Origin: Shinisaurus crocodilurus
Lineage: Eukaryota > Chordata > Lepidosauria > Squamata > Shinisauridae
DNA: 64,000 bases
Reading direction: 5' to 3'
NCBI GenBank assembly: GCA_021292165.1
Contig: CM037879.1
Span: forward strand, 263,321,921-263,385,920
The notes beneath the pieces are model-generated. The model worked only from the letters and a program-made list of their open reading frames with translations, was not told the DNA's origin and did no database searches. The translations under genes were made by a program, and so were the position numbers. Numbering within the stretch: the first letter of the stretch is position 1; each line of letters starts with the position of its first letter. Positions 20,930 through 32,174 of this stretch are shown here, in pieces.

Positions 20930-21530
20930 CCAATCAATGCTGGCCAACCTTTTTTTTTTAGTAGTGATGGAGGGAAGATATGCTTTTGCACTCAGTGGCT
21001 CAGGTTCAGTTCATTAGCACTCTCTGACAGTGCTGCAGTATGGCTAATTTTAGACTCTGGACTTCATAGCCTTACAGGGATCCCCTTTGAGCCTAATGGT
21101 CTTATGGCTCTTCAGGTGGCACTGTACATCACTTCACTTACTTCAAAATGTGGTAAGCCAGCCCTGCTGTGCTTGGGGGGGCCTTGCTTGTGCTGGAGCC
21201 CTGGATGGTCTGGCCCAAAGTCCTGCCCTGAGAGCTCTGGGACATGGTGGGAAATTTAAATGGTGAGGCCTAGATTCAGCTGCCCAGAACACAGTGATGC
21301 CCATGTGCTGATGCTGGACCTGACTGGGACCCCTTGTGTTGTCTCTGCCAATAAATGAATGGTGACATTATGATCCCAAGGGAGTGAATAAGAAATCCTA
21401 GGCCCTAGGACCTAGGGGCATCACCATTGCCCCCAAAGCATGCTCACATCCCGGAAATTCTCTGGATCATTCATTCATTCATTCATTCTTTCGTTCCAAG
21501 CATTTTTTCCCCCTACTCTTCTGCCAAAAA
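20930..21530. other. Unassigned noncoding stretch
   Basis: No recognised gene. The sequence is moderately GC-rich with no clear repeat ends. Confidence 0.4.
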
Positions 21531-21650
21531 GGCCCCCAGAGCAGCTCACAAAGATAAGAAATAAGACAGTCCCTGCTCACAGGCCTACAATCTAAAAGAC
21601 GTGAAGCAAAAGGAAAGGGGATTGGGATGGAGGAAGGAAAAAGCAAATTC
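21531..21650 (-). repeat. LINE/SINE-tail type repeat, single copy
   Basis: 'cagagcagctcacaaagata', 'aataagacagtccctgctcacaggc' and 'acaatctaaaagac' are the same text that is present as an inverted duplicate at 57254-57604 and as a fragment at 51045-51130. Confidence 0.6.
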
Positions 21651-22949
21651 AGGCCCTAGATTCCTGGGGTGATTAGCTGGACAAAGGGGAGGATAGGACA
21701 TTGGGACGCAATATTATTAACTGGGCCATATGGGGTTTCCCCCCACCATTGCAAGGGGGGATGCCTGCCCATTGTAATGGAAGCTGATCAAGGGGGGAAA
21801 CCCCATATGTATATTTTTCAGTGTCAATGTCTGCTTCCAATTTTAATGCAGAAAAAAATAGCAGCTGTGCTGCATGTATCCAAGATTTGACAAACACTGT
21901 TTTAAGAAAAACTATGTGCACAAAAACCATGAACACATGCACAATATGAATCTGCGGTGGACTTCTGGTTCACCATATATGTCCAATGTTGATCTAATGG
22001 ACAAACAAGTCCTGAATCAGGGTGAATCTACCAGAGCAGTCAATGAAGTATATTTTAATCCACATCAGCCACACAATCTTGTACCCCTGCAGTGCCAGTT
22101 TCCTCATTGAGGCAAACTGGTGACCTCAGCCTCAACCTGGAGTGACCAGCTTCTGCATGGGTGAAAGGTCAGCGGAAGCCCTAGCTATGCTTGACCCTAC
22201 TTAGCCATGAGATCTTGCACTCCCTTCAGCATAACAGCCTCATCCATTTCACTTCCCTGTTGACAGACAAAACTGGAGCTGGTAGTGGAGAAGAGAGGTG
22301 GAGAAATGTGCATTCAGGCATGAGATCCATTTGCCTTTTGCTGTGGTCTTCACACAGCCAGAATTGTGGATTGGTTTTTAGAATTTTACATCTCTCCTTC
22401 TAAAAGGGTTACCTTTTCTTTCTTTCTTTTTGCCCTATTTTCACATTGAGGGTGGGTTTGCATGATTTATTTTACTGATCACTTTTTCACCCCATCCCAA
22501 TTTCCCTCCCAAGAAACTGGTAGCACCATTTTATTATTACAACAGCATTGTGAGGTAGGTAGGTAGGTAGGTAGGTAGGTAGGTAGATTGATTAACTGAC
22601 TGAAGTGATGTAGAAGATTTATATCCTGGCTTTTGGCTATGCAAGCCTCCAAGGACAGGCTTCATCCATGTTTGTAGCCACACCCCTCAAATTATCAATA
22701 AAGGGGGGGGTCCACCTTTACAGCCCGCTGTAACGGTAGTGCTGATATTTTGACTTTGTCCAAGTATTCACCATGTTGTAATGTCCTTGTCATGTCCAAA
22801 AATGTAGATGAATGTGGGAATCAGTTTTCAGGTTGCATTGTCAGGGAGGTATAGACCAGCTTTCATTTTGGGATGTCCTGGACTGGGAAACCCAGCTCTT
22901 TTCTCTGCTTCTTTGCAATATTTGACTTTGAGATGCCAAAAAAATGTGC
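21651..22949. other. Unassigned sequence with SINE fragment and (GGTA)n
   Basis: About 21710-21805 has a short inverted pair ('gccatatggggtttcccccc' against 'ggggggaaaccccatatg'). 22490-22555 is a Sauria-like fragment leading into (GGTA)n at 22553-22587. No gene was recognised. Confidence 0.45.
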
Positions 22950-23177
22950 TTATTTATTTATTATCACATTTATAGCCCACCGTTTCCCCTCTTGCAAGGA
23001 ACACAAGGACTGGTCTTCCTCCTCTCCATTTTATCTGCACAACAACCTTGTGTGGTAGGTTAGGCTGAGTGACTGGCCCAAAGTCACCCAGTGACCTTCA
23101 TGGCCGAGTGGGGACTAGAACCCAGATCTCCTGAATCCCCCAGTCCAACACTCTAACCACTATACCACACTGGCTCT
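22950..23177 (-). mobile_element. Sauria-type SINE
   Basis: Full-length minus-strand copy. The 3' tail (TTTATTTATTATCACATTTA on the plus strand) is at the left, then 'cacaacaaccttgtgtggtagg', and the tRNA-derived head is at the right ('ggactagaacccagatctcc' through 'accacactggctctt'). The head carries recognisable A- and B-box text on the minus strand. Confidence 0.85.
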
Positions 23178-23714
23178 TGATCACCATTCTATGTTAGCCA
23201 GGGGCTATGACTAGCTAGTGCACATTCAAGCATTCCTCCATGCTAAAGCTGTTTTGGGTCTTCCTTTACTCAGGTGAGAGGTAAAAGGTCCATGATGTTT
23301 GTTTTGCCTCCTATTCCTCCTTTTCTCTAGGAGTAGGGAATATAAGCCAAGGTGCACATCATACAGCAAGATGTGCAAAAGAAAAATAAAATCGGTATGA
23401 AAAAATAACCTCTGATGTTTCCCAGCAATTATTTTTGTGATATGTGAACTCTCAGACCAACTGCATCACCGCGGAGCAGGTTCTGGTAGAGCTGAAGGGA
23501 GGAAGGAGAAGCGAGGAGAAAGAAGAAGCGGTGCAAAGAGAACTGCAGCACATCCAAGAACTTGATCTTCCCGACTTCTTGACATACTTGCCACTCTATG
23601 TCCTAATTCACAACTCTGTCATGGCTTGGACGATTCTACACCTTGAATCTAACTCCTGGGCTGCCACTGGCAAAGGATGCAGATATTGCAGGATAGGTTT
23701 GATGGGAGGGGTGG
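23178..23714. other. Unassigned noncoding stretch
   Basis: The 93-codon open frame from 23444 has no recognisable motif, and no splice context was identified. Treated as noncoding. Confidence 0.4.
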
Positions 23715-23722
23715 GCATCAGC

Positions 23723-24111
23723 TAGGAATGGGGGATAAATCCATTCAATCCATGTTTTCATGCACATGTATTTAATTTTGCACTTTTGAACCACTCGATT
23801 TTGCAATGGAGTTCTCCAATCAAAAAAATTGTACAATAATGCATATATATTAGGGAAAATAACATTAAAATGCATTATATTAGGAAAATTGCTTGCAAAA
23901 ATGTGTATATGAGGCAAAAATGCATGTATTAAAAGAAATAAGTACAAAAATGCTTATGAATGTTCATGCAAAAAAAAAAAAGGAATTCTCGAAGTTCAGG
24001 ACAAACCGAATTCAGGAATGGATTCATTCACAAATTTTGAAATGAACCAAACTTAAGATTGGAAAAATGAGAAATTGAGAGAAGCTGAAATTTATAGATT
24101 CCCCATCCCTA
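23723..24111. mobile_element. AT-rich hAT-like MITE, TAGGGATG family, copy 2
   Basis: It starts TAGGAATGGGGG and ends ATTCCCCATCCCTA. An exact target duplication GCATCAGC lies on both sides (23715-23722 and 24112-24119). The interior matches the 4974 copy ('tttgcacttttgaa', 'ttaagattggaaaaatgag'). Confidence 0.85.
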
Positions 24112-24398
24112 GCATCAGCTCATTCTGGAAGGACAGGAGTTTGACTCATCTCCAGCAGATGTTTGGAGAACAATTGCTAACCATCCATTGTAAACGAAAA
24201 TGTGTTTCGAACAAGTAGAGGTAGTTTAATAGCAGGCAAATGCAGTAGGCGGGGCTAAAGCTGGAGCAACTATGAGGGTACATTCTGCCCCCCAGCCCCC
24301 CACTGCATTTATGCATGCACTCTCAAGTGCACCAGGAACACTCATGTTTGGCATCATTCAGCATCTCATCTCCTTTCCCCACTGCAGTTCATCTTAGC

Positions 24399-24795
24399 TA
24401 ATGGTGGGTGATCCGCCCACCACCCGACTCACTGGGTGCTCGGCAAGCACTGCTGCTATGCCTGCCGAGCCGAGCCAAAAGCGAGCGCCCCCCGAGCCAC
24501 TCACTGGACTTCCGGGTTCCCGGCAGTATGCTTTTTACGTAGAAAATGGTGGAAGATACGGTAAAACCAGCCGCAATTTGCGTAACTTGCGCAAATTGCG
24601 CCTTTTGGTGTATCTTACGCCATTTTCTACATAAATGGCGTACTGCCGGAAACCCGGAAGTCGCTTCCCTGGCTCAGCTTGGGAGAATGTGAGTCAAGCC
24701 AGGGAAACAGGTAGGAGGGGCAGAGTTTTGGGGGGGTCAAGCCCGGCGAGTTTGCCGGACTTCCACCCCCCAAATGAAATCCTCACACATCCCTA
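24399..24795. mobile_element. hAT-like palindromic element, 'gatccgccc' family, copy 1
   Basis: The left end 'taatggtgggtgatccgccc' and right end 'gaaatcctcacacatcccta' match the copy at 33408. A central palindrome pairs 'cttccgggttcccggcagta' with 'tactgccggaaacccggaag' around TACGTAGAAAATGG and its complement. Flanks ATCTTAGC and ACTTAGCC are similar but not exact. Confidence 0.7.
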
Positions 24796-24804
24796 ACTTA
24801 GCCC

Positions 24805-24920
24805 AGCCTTCTCAAACCTGGATCCCTCCAGATGTTATCATCCCCGAGCAGCAAGGCCAATGGTCAGGGAGGATGGGTGTTGTAGGCCAAAACATCTGGA
24901 GGAACTCAGGTCAGGGGAAA
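24805..24920. mobile_element. Diverged palindromic hAT-type MITE
   Basis: 'ctcaaacctggatccctcca' with 'gatgttatc' on the left and 'ccaaaacatctggaggaactcaggt' on the right are an eroded member of the family at 144-496. Confidence 0.5.
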
Positions 24921-25003
24921 CTGTCTTGCAACTGAGTCTACTATTTGTAGTAAGTGAGGAAAGGAAGTCAGAGGAAGGAAGACATGGAGAAATCAGGTAG
25001 TGG

Positions 25004-25223
25004 CAAGGGAGGCTGGTGGTAACTCCTATTTCGGTGGGGCTCCTTTTCCATTGCAGGTTTTGCTGGTTTTATTTGGAGCTTCATGGGAGCTCTCCATGGT
25101 GCTGAACTCCACCCCCAAACTAGCTTCACCACCATGGATAGCTCCTATGAAACTCCAAATAAAGTCTGCAAACCTGTAATGGAAAAGGAGCCCCGCCAAA
25201 ATAGGAGTCACCAGCCTCCCCTG
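25004..25223. mobile_element. GGCTGG-family palindromic MITE, copy 3, with exact TSD
   Basis: Termini CAAGGGAGGCTGGTGG and CCAGCCTCCCCTG. An exact target duplication GGTAGTGG is at 24996-25003 and 25224-25231. The arms pair through 'ttttccattgcaggtttt' and its near complement. This copy fixes the true ends of the family. Confidence 0.88.
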
Positions 25224-25296
25224 GGTAGTGGGGCCTAGCAATGGCCCGTGAGATTTCTCTAGTTCTCCTCCATCTTATCTAGGAAAAAGTGTCAGA

Positions 25297-25576
25297 CTGA
25301 AATAGGGATGTACAGATTTGATGAAAACCATTCCGTCTGGGTTTTTCGGATGGACAGGCGCCTTTCGTTCCATCATCCGCTCATTGACCGAATCGGATTT
25401 TTTTTGTTTGACAATTTTGTTTGTTTGCAAATGTGCATCTGTGCTAATGTTTGCACCATGAATCATTTGTTCATTTGCAAATAAACAGAATTGCACAAAC
25501 CACCCCCTCTGGAAATGGCTGGTCCACTGCAAGTCAGATTCATAGAAATCCAAACTCATTTGCATCCATTGCAGAT
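25297..25576. mobile_element. hAT-like AT-rich MITE, related to 32505-32700
   Basis: It begins TAGGGATGTACAGATTTGAT and ends near 'ttctccaacatctcta'. It shares 'ccgtctgggttttt' and 'tttcgttccatcatccgctcat' with 32530-32590. Flanks GACTGAAA and GGTAGAAA match at 5 of 8. Confidence 0.5.
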
Positions 25577-25839
25577 TTCTCCAACATCTCTAGGTAGAAA
25601 TATTGGTGGTATGGTGGTGGTGGTGGTTCAGCAGTCAATTCTGGTGCGATGTCCTGCATCTAAAAGCAAAGTGTAATGTATACTCTAGTGGGCATATGTT
25701 GTCAGCTACAACTGGAGTCCAGGGTTTGGGCAGGATGTGAAGTCCTCAGTTGAAGTTTGTAACACACATGCAATCCCCATAACCGACAGTAAGATAATAG
25801 GCGGGTACAAAGAAAGATGTTGGAGCCCCTTAATCATGT
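25577..25839. other. Unassigned noncoding stretch
   Basis: A small GGT-rich patch is at 25605-25627. Nothing else was recognised. Confidence 0.4.
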
Positions 25840-26350
25840 TGTGTTGATCATTCCAGAGTGAAAGCAGTTAAATCAATATTTTATTACATTACTGTAAGCT
25901 CTACTTGTGAGATATTAGATTACTGAAGGCTGTCGTGGAAATTCGGAAGCATGTAACTGAATCAAACAAGCGTTATTTGTGCAATATAGGGGCAGTTAAT
26001 AGCTGCCAATTGAGGTGATTTGTTTCTAATTATTATGACAGGTGTTATATATCAATCAGAGAGCCACATAAGATTAAAATGATACTAACTCACCAGGGTG
26101 TTCCGTCAAGAGCGCTTTGCGAAAAGCTATGTCACGGTGTACTCAAGGAAATTCATTATCTCTTTTTAACTGCACATATCCTTGCAAAACATTTCTTCTC
26201 TCTGCCTTTCTTCTCCTTTGGCCCCTTCCTACAAATACTAGGGAAGTTGTGAAAAGAGTTGCTCTGTTACTGCAGCTCAATATGTGATTCCTCACCTTGG
26301 CAACTTTCATCGCTACCCATTCTCTTTCCCAGTTTCCTGAATTAGTCAAT
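25840..26350. other. Candidate conserved noncoding element
   Basis: Repeat-free, with words such as 'agcagttaaatcaatatttt', 'agttaatagctgccaattgagg', 'ctaattattatgacaggtg' and 'atatatcaatcagagagcc'. Among the stretches here it is one of the more enhancer-like. The adjacent TGACAGG and TAATTA cores suggest TALE and homeodomain input, which is inference. Confidence 0.4.
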
Positions 26351-26963
26351 TAGGACATTCGACCTCAAGAAAACCTAGTAGAGAAGGAGACACACTCACT
26401 GGTATGGATTGTAAAATTAGCTGAAGAAGAAATGGGGGGGGGGTGAAGTGGTGAGCATTACAAGCAGCACACATTTATATTCCAAAGCAAGTAACTACAG
26501 ATTTTGGCAACATCAGTATGATACCTCACCCTGTGGGAGTGAGAGATCTATTGCTGGTATTAGCAGCCCACTGACACCACTTGAGGAATTTCCTTCCATT
26601 ACCCTGTACCCTCAAATATACACACACAACATGGCTGTTGTTGCTATGAAATCTGTTAACCTTTGGGATAACAATGTGGGGATGGAATTTGTCCAAGGAG
26701 CCGCACTAAATAATCAACAGTGAGTTGGATCCAGATTTATGGATCAACTGCATTGGCAGTAGCGGACTTCCCCCGCCCCATCCTTCCCACAGCAGCCTCT
26801 ACAGCTCCCTGAAAATGCTACACAGACAGTCAAGAGACTCTGCTCAACGGGGTGAGCTGTGGCGTGAGTGGGAAGGGGACCCGCAAAAATCAGCCAGAGG
26901 GACTTTCCAGCAGTGGAGCCCATCCTCTTGCAGAAGGCAGAATTTGGATCCAACCCAGTGTGC

Positions 26964-27001
<38 letters not shown>

Positions 27002-27138
27002 TAACAAGGAGTTAATATTCTGCACAATGTCATTCAAGTCAAGTAGGTAGTTAGAGAAAAAAAAATTCTGTCCTCTAGTTTATAGTAGCTATTCCTTCTG
27101 TTATTTCCCTGCCCCCTAAACTACAAGGCACGGACCTT

Positions 27139-27170
<32 letters not shown>
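26351..27170. repeat. Unassigned DNA with AT and TC microsatellites
   Basis: (AT)n lies at 26966-26996 and (TC)n at 27142-27170. The text 'tggatccagat..gcagtagcggacttccccc' at 26726-26950 recurs in diverged form at 50810-51000, so it is an interspersed repeat of unknown class. Confidence 0.5.
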
Positions 27171-27172
<2 letters not shown>

Positions 27173-27630
27173 CATGTTTGCACGACACGGGAACCGCGGG
27201 GGAGCAAAAGCCCCCGCAGTTCCCGTGTCATGCAAACGCCGACCGGGGGTGCCCCCACGGGACGGCTGCGTGCGGGATGCACGCAAAGTGACCATGGTCG
27301 GTAGAGGGGTAAGCCCCTACCGCATGTGGCCACCCTGCCGTGCGAACAGCAGCCGTCCGTCCCGCGGGGGCCGCACAGAGGCAGCAGCCCAGAGCAGCCG
27401 GAGCTCCGGCCGCTCCGGCCTGTAGGGGCAAACGGCCCCTCTGGGCATCCCGAGCCCCCACCCCCTAGCGCCGGGAAGCCCGCACTGTGGTGCGGGGACT
27501 GCCAGCTCCACCGGGGTCCGCCCACACGCGCGGGGCGCAGGTAGTCTGTGGCACCCCGCCGGACCCCGCGGACGGCCCCATGTTGCCTCCCCCGCTCACA
27601 GCCTGGGTCGTGCGAACCGGCCCTCCCCCC
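27171..27630. mobile_element. GC-rich hairpin element, probably a MITE
   Basis: The left part folds as a strong hairpin (27174-27243): 'gcatgtttgcacgacacggg' pairs with 'cccgtgtcatgcaaacgcc' and CCGCGGGGG pairs with CCCCCGC around AAAA. The right end 'ggtcgtgcgaaccggcc' is partly complementary to the left end, suggesting terminal inverted repeats. About 75% GC by eye, unlike its surroundings. A target duplication is hidden by flanking CT repeats. Confidence 0.5.
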
Positions 27631-28688
27631 CCTCTCTCACACACACACCCCGTTCCTCACTTTCAATTTTCTTCAACCCCCAACTTCCAATTGCCCTAAC
27701 TGAATCTTCTACCAGCCTCCAAGTGACCAACTGCTTTTAGAACCTCGCCGGCCCAGGGAAATCGGGATGCTAAGTCATGCAGAGAGCCTCCACCGACAGA
27801 GGGGGCTTGCCACTGCAGACACTTGACCTCTGCACATGGAGGGCAATGAGAACAGCGACATGGGCCAAAGCTAGTGTGTTTGTTCCCACCCCCCTCCTTG
27901 CATGTCGACCCTACAGGCTTTGTTAACACCTGCATTATAGGGTTATATTCGAAAAACCATCTCAGTTGTCTTCCATGCACAAGAGGAAGATGTCATCAGG
28001 CCAAGGGGAGCTATAAAGTTTGCAGAAGTATAAAAAAAGTCTTTAGGGGGGGAAAAGCCCTAAGTGGTGGTGGTGGAGGAGTGTTCCTAAAACAACCCAG
28101 TGAAGACTGAACATGCTCACTGGCTGTGAAATGCTAACCAAGGGCCAGATGATGCTAAACCCGTATTTGAAAAAGGCTGGTTAAATTTTGAAACAGATAG
28201 AACTGCAGATAAACACAGCACCCCTCTCTGTCCCCTCCAAAACCCCTACAGAGCTTGTTTAAAGAACAGGATATATTTAGTTCTGAAAGGGGGGATTATT
28301 TGGTGAAATATTACATAATATTATATAATAATATTTAAGTATTGTTAATAATAGTAAATGATTAAATATTATTTTAATTATTTATGTTATATAATATAGT
28401 AATATTATAAAAAGGGAAACATTATTTGGGCAAAGTATTCAGTATTTTAATTTTGAAGGAATCAAGTTGAAAAACTGCTTTGGAGTTGTGTTTTTCAATA
28501 ATTTTACATGCTCGTGTGTTAGACCAGCCTTGAAAATGGTCATGGAATTGCTTTCTCTCATTAAAAAAAATAAATAAATAAATAAATCCTTTTTGCATTT
28601 TATTTTCAGACTTCCATTTTAAAAACTATTGCGCTTAATATGATTCACAGAAAGAAAATTTCCTCTCATGCCATGGACAATGAACCAC
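27631..28688. other. Unassigned noncoding DNA, partly very AT-rich
   Basis: 28305-28425 is nearly pure AT (TATTATATAATA-type). 28560-28590 has AAAT runs. No gene or recognised element otherwise. Confidence 0.4.
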
Positions 28689-28857
28689 AGGCCTGTGGCT
28701 CACGCTGGCTCAGCTTATCTGAGCGTGGAAAGCTAAGCAGGGTCAGGCCTGGTTATTACTTGGATGGGAGACCCCTCCTCTAGTTTCCTGCATTGAGCAG
28801 GGGGTTGGACTCGATGGCCTTGTAGGCCCCTTCCAACTCTATGATCCTATGATCCTA
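28689..28857 (+). mobile_element. 5S-rRNA-headed SINE with CR1-like tail, copy 1
   Basis: The head contains 5S gene text: 'gagcgtggaaagctaagcag', 'ggtcaggcctggtta' and 'acttggatgggagacc', covering the box A to box C internal promoter region. The tail 'ggttggactcgatggccttg' with 'ccttccaactctatgatcctatgatcc' is the 3' end style of CR1, including its ATTCTATG-like octamer repeats. The two parts are joined by 'cctcctctagtttcctgcattgagcagg'. Copies are at 38545-38698 and 54462-54590. Confidence 0.75.
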
Positions 28858-30258
28858 AGTGTAACCCCTCCAAAAAAAAAATACAACCCCCCAACCCTCC
28901 TCAAGAATCCACCCCAAATAGAGATATCTTTTAATGTTCAGTGTGTTCACATCTCAACTGTGTCTTTTACTTTCTAATCCTGTGTTCCCTGGGAGGGTGT
29001 CCCAGGGGCCAGAGGATATGTTGGAATGCCCCCTCTAAGGGTACAGGAAGTGGTCTGCCTTTGGGGGGCAGATCCGACCTTGGAACACTCCACCCCGCCC
29101 CCTGCAAAGCTGCTGCAGAAACCTTTGAAGCTCGTTCTTCTCCAATGTCAGAACTTCAACATTTTAGAAGGGGGGAGAGGCATGATGGGGGTTTTCCAGG
29201 GGTATCCTGGGCCCCAGATTTCCCCCTCCCAACAAGATGCAAAACTATTTCAGCCCTAGATCTGGTGTAGATTAATTCCCTCCATTGAAACCAATGGGAG
29301 GGAACTGGTTTTCATTTGTTTTTTTAAAGGCTGGGGAAAGAAAAATAACAACACTGCTCCTCCCTCACTTCCACCCTGCTGATCTGAGCCCGGCAGGGCT
29401 TTGGGTTCTTTGGAGCCTCTGACACTGCAGCTCCCCACCTACCAAAGGTAGGATTGCTCTGTTAAAATGATCAATGAAGCCTGGTCAAAAGCCCAATGAA
29501 ACCCAATGGGAATGTTCCTCTTGATGTGGCTAGGAGCTAGGGTCCTCCCTTGGGACCCAAATTACAGGTGTATAAGATCTGCAGAGGCCACTTTAAGTTC
29601 AAACTTAAAAGTTCAACCACCATATACTAAGGGGAATCCAGAAAGGGCCGCCTTCGGTGATCAAATATTGATCTATTGACACAACCACCAATCTTGTTGT
29701 ACTGTGGCTCATTTATCAGTCTTGACTCAGGGGACACCTAAAGCTGAACTCACTCAGAACCTGAATTATCTCTTTTCCTGTAAGCAGGTGGCTTGTCTGT
29801 GGTAAGGTGGGGATTACAGCCTCTGCAGACACTGTCGGAAACCTTGCCGTGCACCTGCTTTGTCCTATCAAGCGTGTAGATTAAAAAAAAAAAAGTCTAG
29901 TGCCCTTCCTGGCACTGCCACCATTCTTTCAAAAGCAAACACTCAACTTGAGCTCTTAAATAAAATATAAAATAAGAGGTGCCACCACCCTGGATAGAGG
30001 CTGATTGAACTCCGCACAGGCATGTAAGTGAAAAGGAAAGATTAGAGATCAATTTCCATACAGGTGTTGCAAGCATTAAAAAAAAACTTATTACAAGTTT
30101 GAATCACTGAATACCTATGTTGTAGGTTTCTTTTTCCAAATGTGCTTAGTAAAGGGGTGGCATTACCTTACACGACACATTCAGTGGTGATTTGCATTCA
30201 CCTGTCTAGTATTTCTAAAATCAAAGGTTTAGTTCACACTTACCAGGATGGTGCAGGA

Positions 30259-30260
<2 letters not shown>
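28858..30260. other. Unassigned noncoding stretch
   Basis: No gene or clear element was recognised. 29030-29230 is GC-richer but lacks ends or motifs. Confidence 0.4.

Positions 30261-30304
<44 letters not shown>
30261..30304. repeat. (GT)n microsatellite
   Basis: An uninterrupted GT dinucleotide run of about 22 units. Confidence 0.95.
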
Positions 30305-30306
<2 letters not shown>

Positions 30307-30816
30307 AATTGGGACATCTGTGGTTTGAGAGGAAACAGAACTGTGGACCCTTGAAGCAAAATTAGTTCAGAATATCCTGAAACTCAGAAAAATAAGCAGA
30401 ATTAAAATTGCCAAGAGATAGGGAAACAGAGACCCTTACAACTAGAGGTGGTGTTAGGGGATGGCCCACTAGGGCTGGAGCCCCAAATCTTTCATTTGGA
30501 GACCCGAATCTCTGGGAGGCCCTCTGCCCCACCACCCTGCTGTCCAGGGGCACTTGCTGAAATGAAGGCACAGGGGCCCTGATGATCTCTGTTGCATCTG
30601 ATCCCCCTGGATTAGCTGGCTTTTTGCCCACATGTGCTTCCCCTCCTGCTGCCCCCCTGAATCTTTCTGCCTGAGATTTTTTTTTTCTTTTCTGAAACCA
30701 AATGCCCTCCTCTCCCCTGTCCATACATCCTTTTTTTACATATATATATTACAAATAGGGGTGTCCTTAGGAGACAGGGTCCTTTACAGACTTTAGAGCA
30801 TATGTAAATTGGCATA

Positions 30817-30849
<33 letters not shown>

Positions 30850-31205
30850 CCTGTGGGCCTGAGCCCTGGATCTTTTTGGTACATAGCATCGCCCCTACTT
30901 ACAACCAGTTTTTCAGGGTTTCTCCTCCACAACTAGCTTGACACTGAGAGCCTGAATGATAAGGAGGGATCCAGCCAACTGTAGGCCAGAGCCTAGTGGC
31001 TATAATAATGAGAGACATTCCTTTAGTCCAGCAGTAGAGAACATGGGGCCCTCCAGGTGTTTCATTTTTTCATTTATTACATCTCTATAACTGCCCAATA
31101 GCTGAAGCTCCCTGGGCAGTTTACAAAGATTAAAAACCTTAAAAATTCAATGATACATAATATAAAAACTGTTTACATACAAACATATAAACAGGCAGCA
31201 GGCTA
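30305..31205. repeat. Unassigned DNA with (GT)n and an L2-like tail
   Basis: (TG)n at 30822-30849. 31060-31200 reads as an inverted L2-like 3' tail ('tgcccaatagctgaagctccctgggcag'). No gene was seen. Confidence 0.45.
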
Positions 31206-31394
31206 GGGATGCATAACACACATACCCGCTGATCGCTCGGTCCACGCTCGCTGAAAATTCCGGGGAACTGGAAGTGACACGACAGGGTCGCATCGCGTCA
31301 CTTCCGGGTCCCTGGCGCTGCATTTTTAACGTAAATACCAGGGTAAACTACCTTAAAATCTTGCTAGGATGTTTAAAATTCAAAGAACCTCCAT
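31206..31394. mobile_element. hAT-like fragment with the ETS/CRE palindrome
   Basis: It starts TAGGGATGCATAACAC. At 31260-31310 'ggaactggaagtgacacgac' pairs with 'gtcgcatcgcgtcacttccgggt'. This is a drifted form of the palindrome at 2507. The right part may continue beyond the SINE and AT repeats that follow, ending near 31752, but this is uncertain. Confidence 0.45.
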
Positions 31395-31440
31395 CCATTT
31401 TTAAATTTGTTTATTTATTATTTATTATTATTATTACATT

Positions 31441-31509
<69 letters not shown>

Positions 31510-31694
31510 TATTTCTTCTTTTGCTCTTCCAAGGAACCCAAGTCAGCTTACAAGATCCTCCTCCTCTCCATTTTATCCTCACAACAACCCTGTGAGGTAG
31601 GTTAGGCTGAGAGTCAGTGAGCTTCATGGCCAAGTAGGGTCTAGAACCCAGAACTCCTGAGTCCCAGTCCAGCACTCTCACCACCACACCACAT
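31395..31694 (-). mobile_element. Sauria-type SINE with an expanded (AAT/ATT)n tail
   Basis: The tRNA-derived head is at the right ('tagggtctagaacccagaac' and 'accaccacaccacatcc'). The body has 'cacaacaaccctgtgaggtaggttaggctgag'. The tail has expanded into an ATT/AAT array at 31425-31511 that forms a perfect inverted pair. Orientation is minus. Confidence 0.8.
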
Positions 31695-31940
31695 CCATGT
31701 TCATTTAGTGCCCTTTGGTGCTTGGTGCTTAAAGAAACATGAATCCATCACTAGTTTAAAGATTGCAAGCTCGCACCACAGTGTTAGGGTTGCCTATAAA
31801 TGGTTGCTGGTTCTACTAACCCTTGCTGTAATTAAGCCTAGCTAACAACACTTCCTAACTAGCACCTTGTGGTCTGTTTGGGTTATGGGTGCAAAGTGTG
31901 GGTCTATTACAAACAATCCCCGACTCTGGGATTACTTATG
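31695..31940. other. Short unassigned stretch
   Basis: Nothing recognised apart from a possible right end of the 31206 element near 31752. Confidence 0.35.
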
Positions 31941-32174
31941 GTTTATTTATTTATTACATTTATACCCCGCCTTTTTTCCTGCAGGGAACTCAAGGCGGCT
32001 TACATAATCCTCATCCTCCTCTCCATTTGATCCTCACAACAGCCCTGTGAGGTAGGTTAGGCTGAGAGGCAGTGACTGGCCCAAAGTCACCCAGTGAGTT
32101 TCATGGCCGAGCAGGGACTAGAGGAACCCGGATCTCCCAAGTCCCAGTCCAATACTCTAACCACTACATCACAG
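31941..32174 (-). mobile_element. Sauria-type SINE
   Basis: Complete minus-strand copy: tail 'tttatttatttattacattt', 'ctcaaggcggcttacataat', 'acagccctgtgaggtaggttaggctgag', then the head 'ccaatactctaaccactacatcaca'. Confidence 0.88.

Noticed and set aside
22950..23177. tRNA genes in the SINE heads
   Set aside because: Boxes A and B are recognisable but the cloverleaf is not preserved and the units continue into SINE bodies. The same applies to the other Sauria copies.
28709..28773. Functional 5S rRNA gene
   Set aside because: Only part of the 5S sequence is present, diverged, and fused to a CR1-like tail; it is a SINE.
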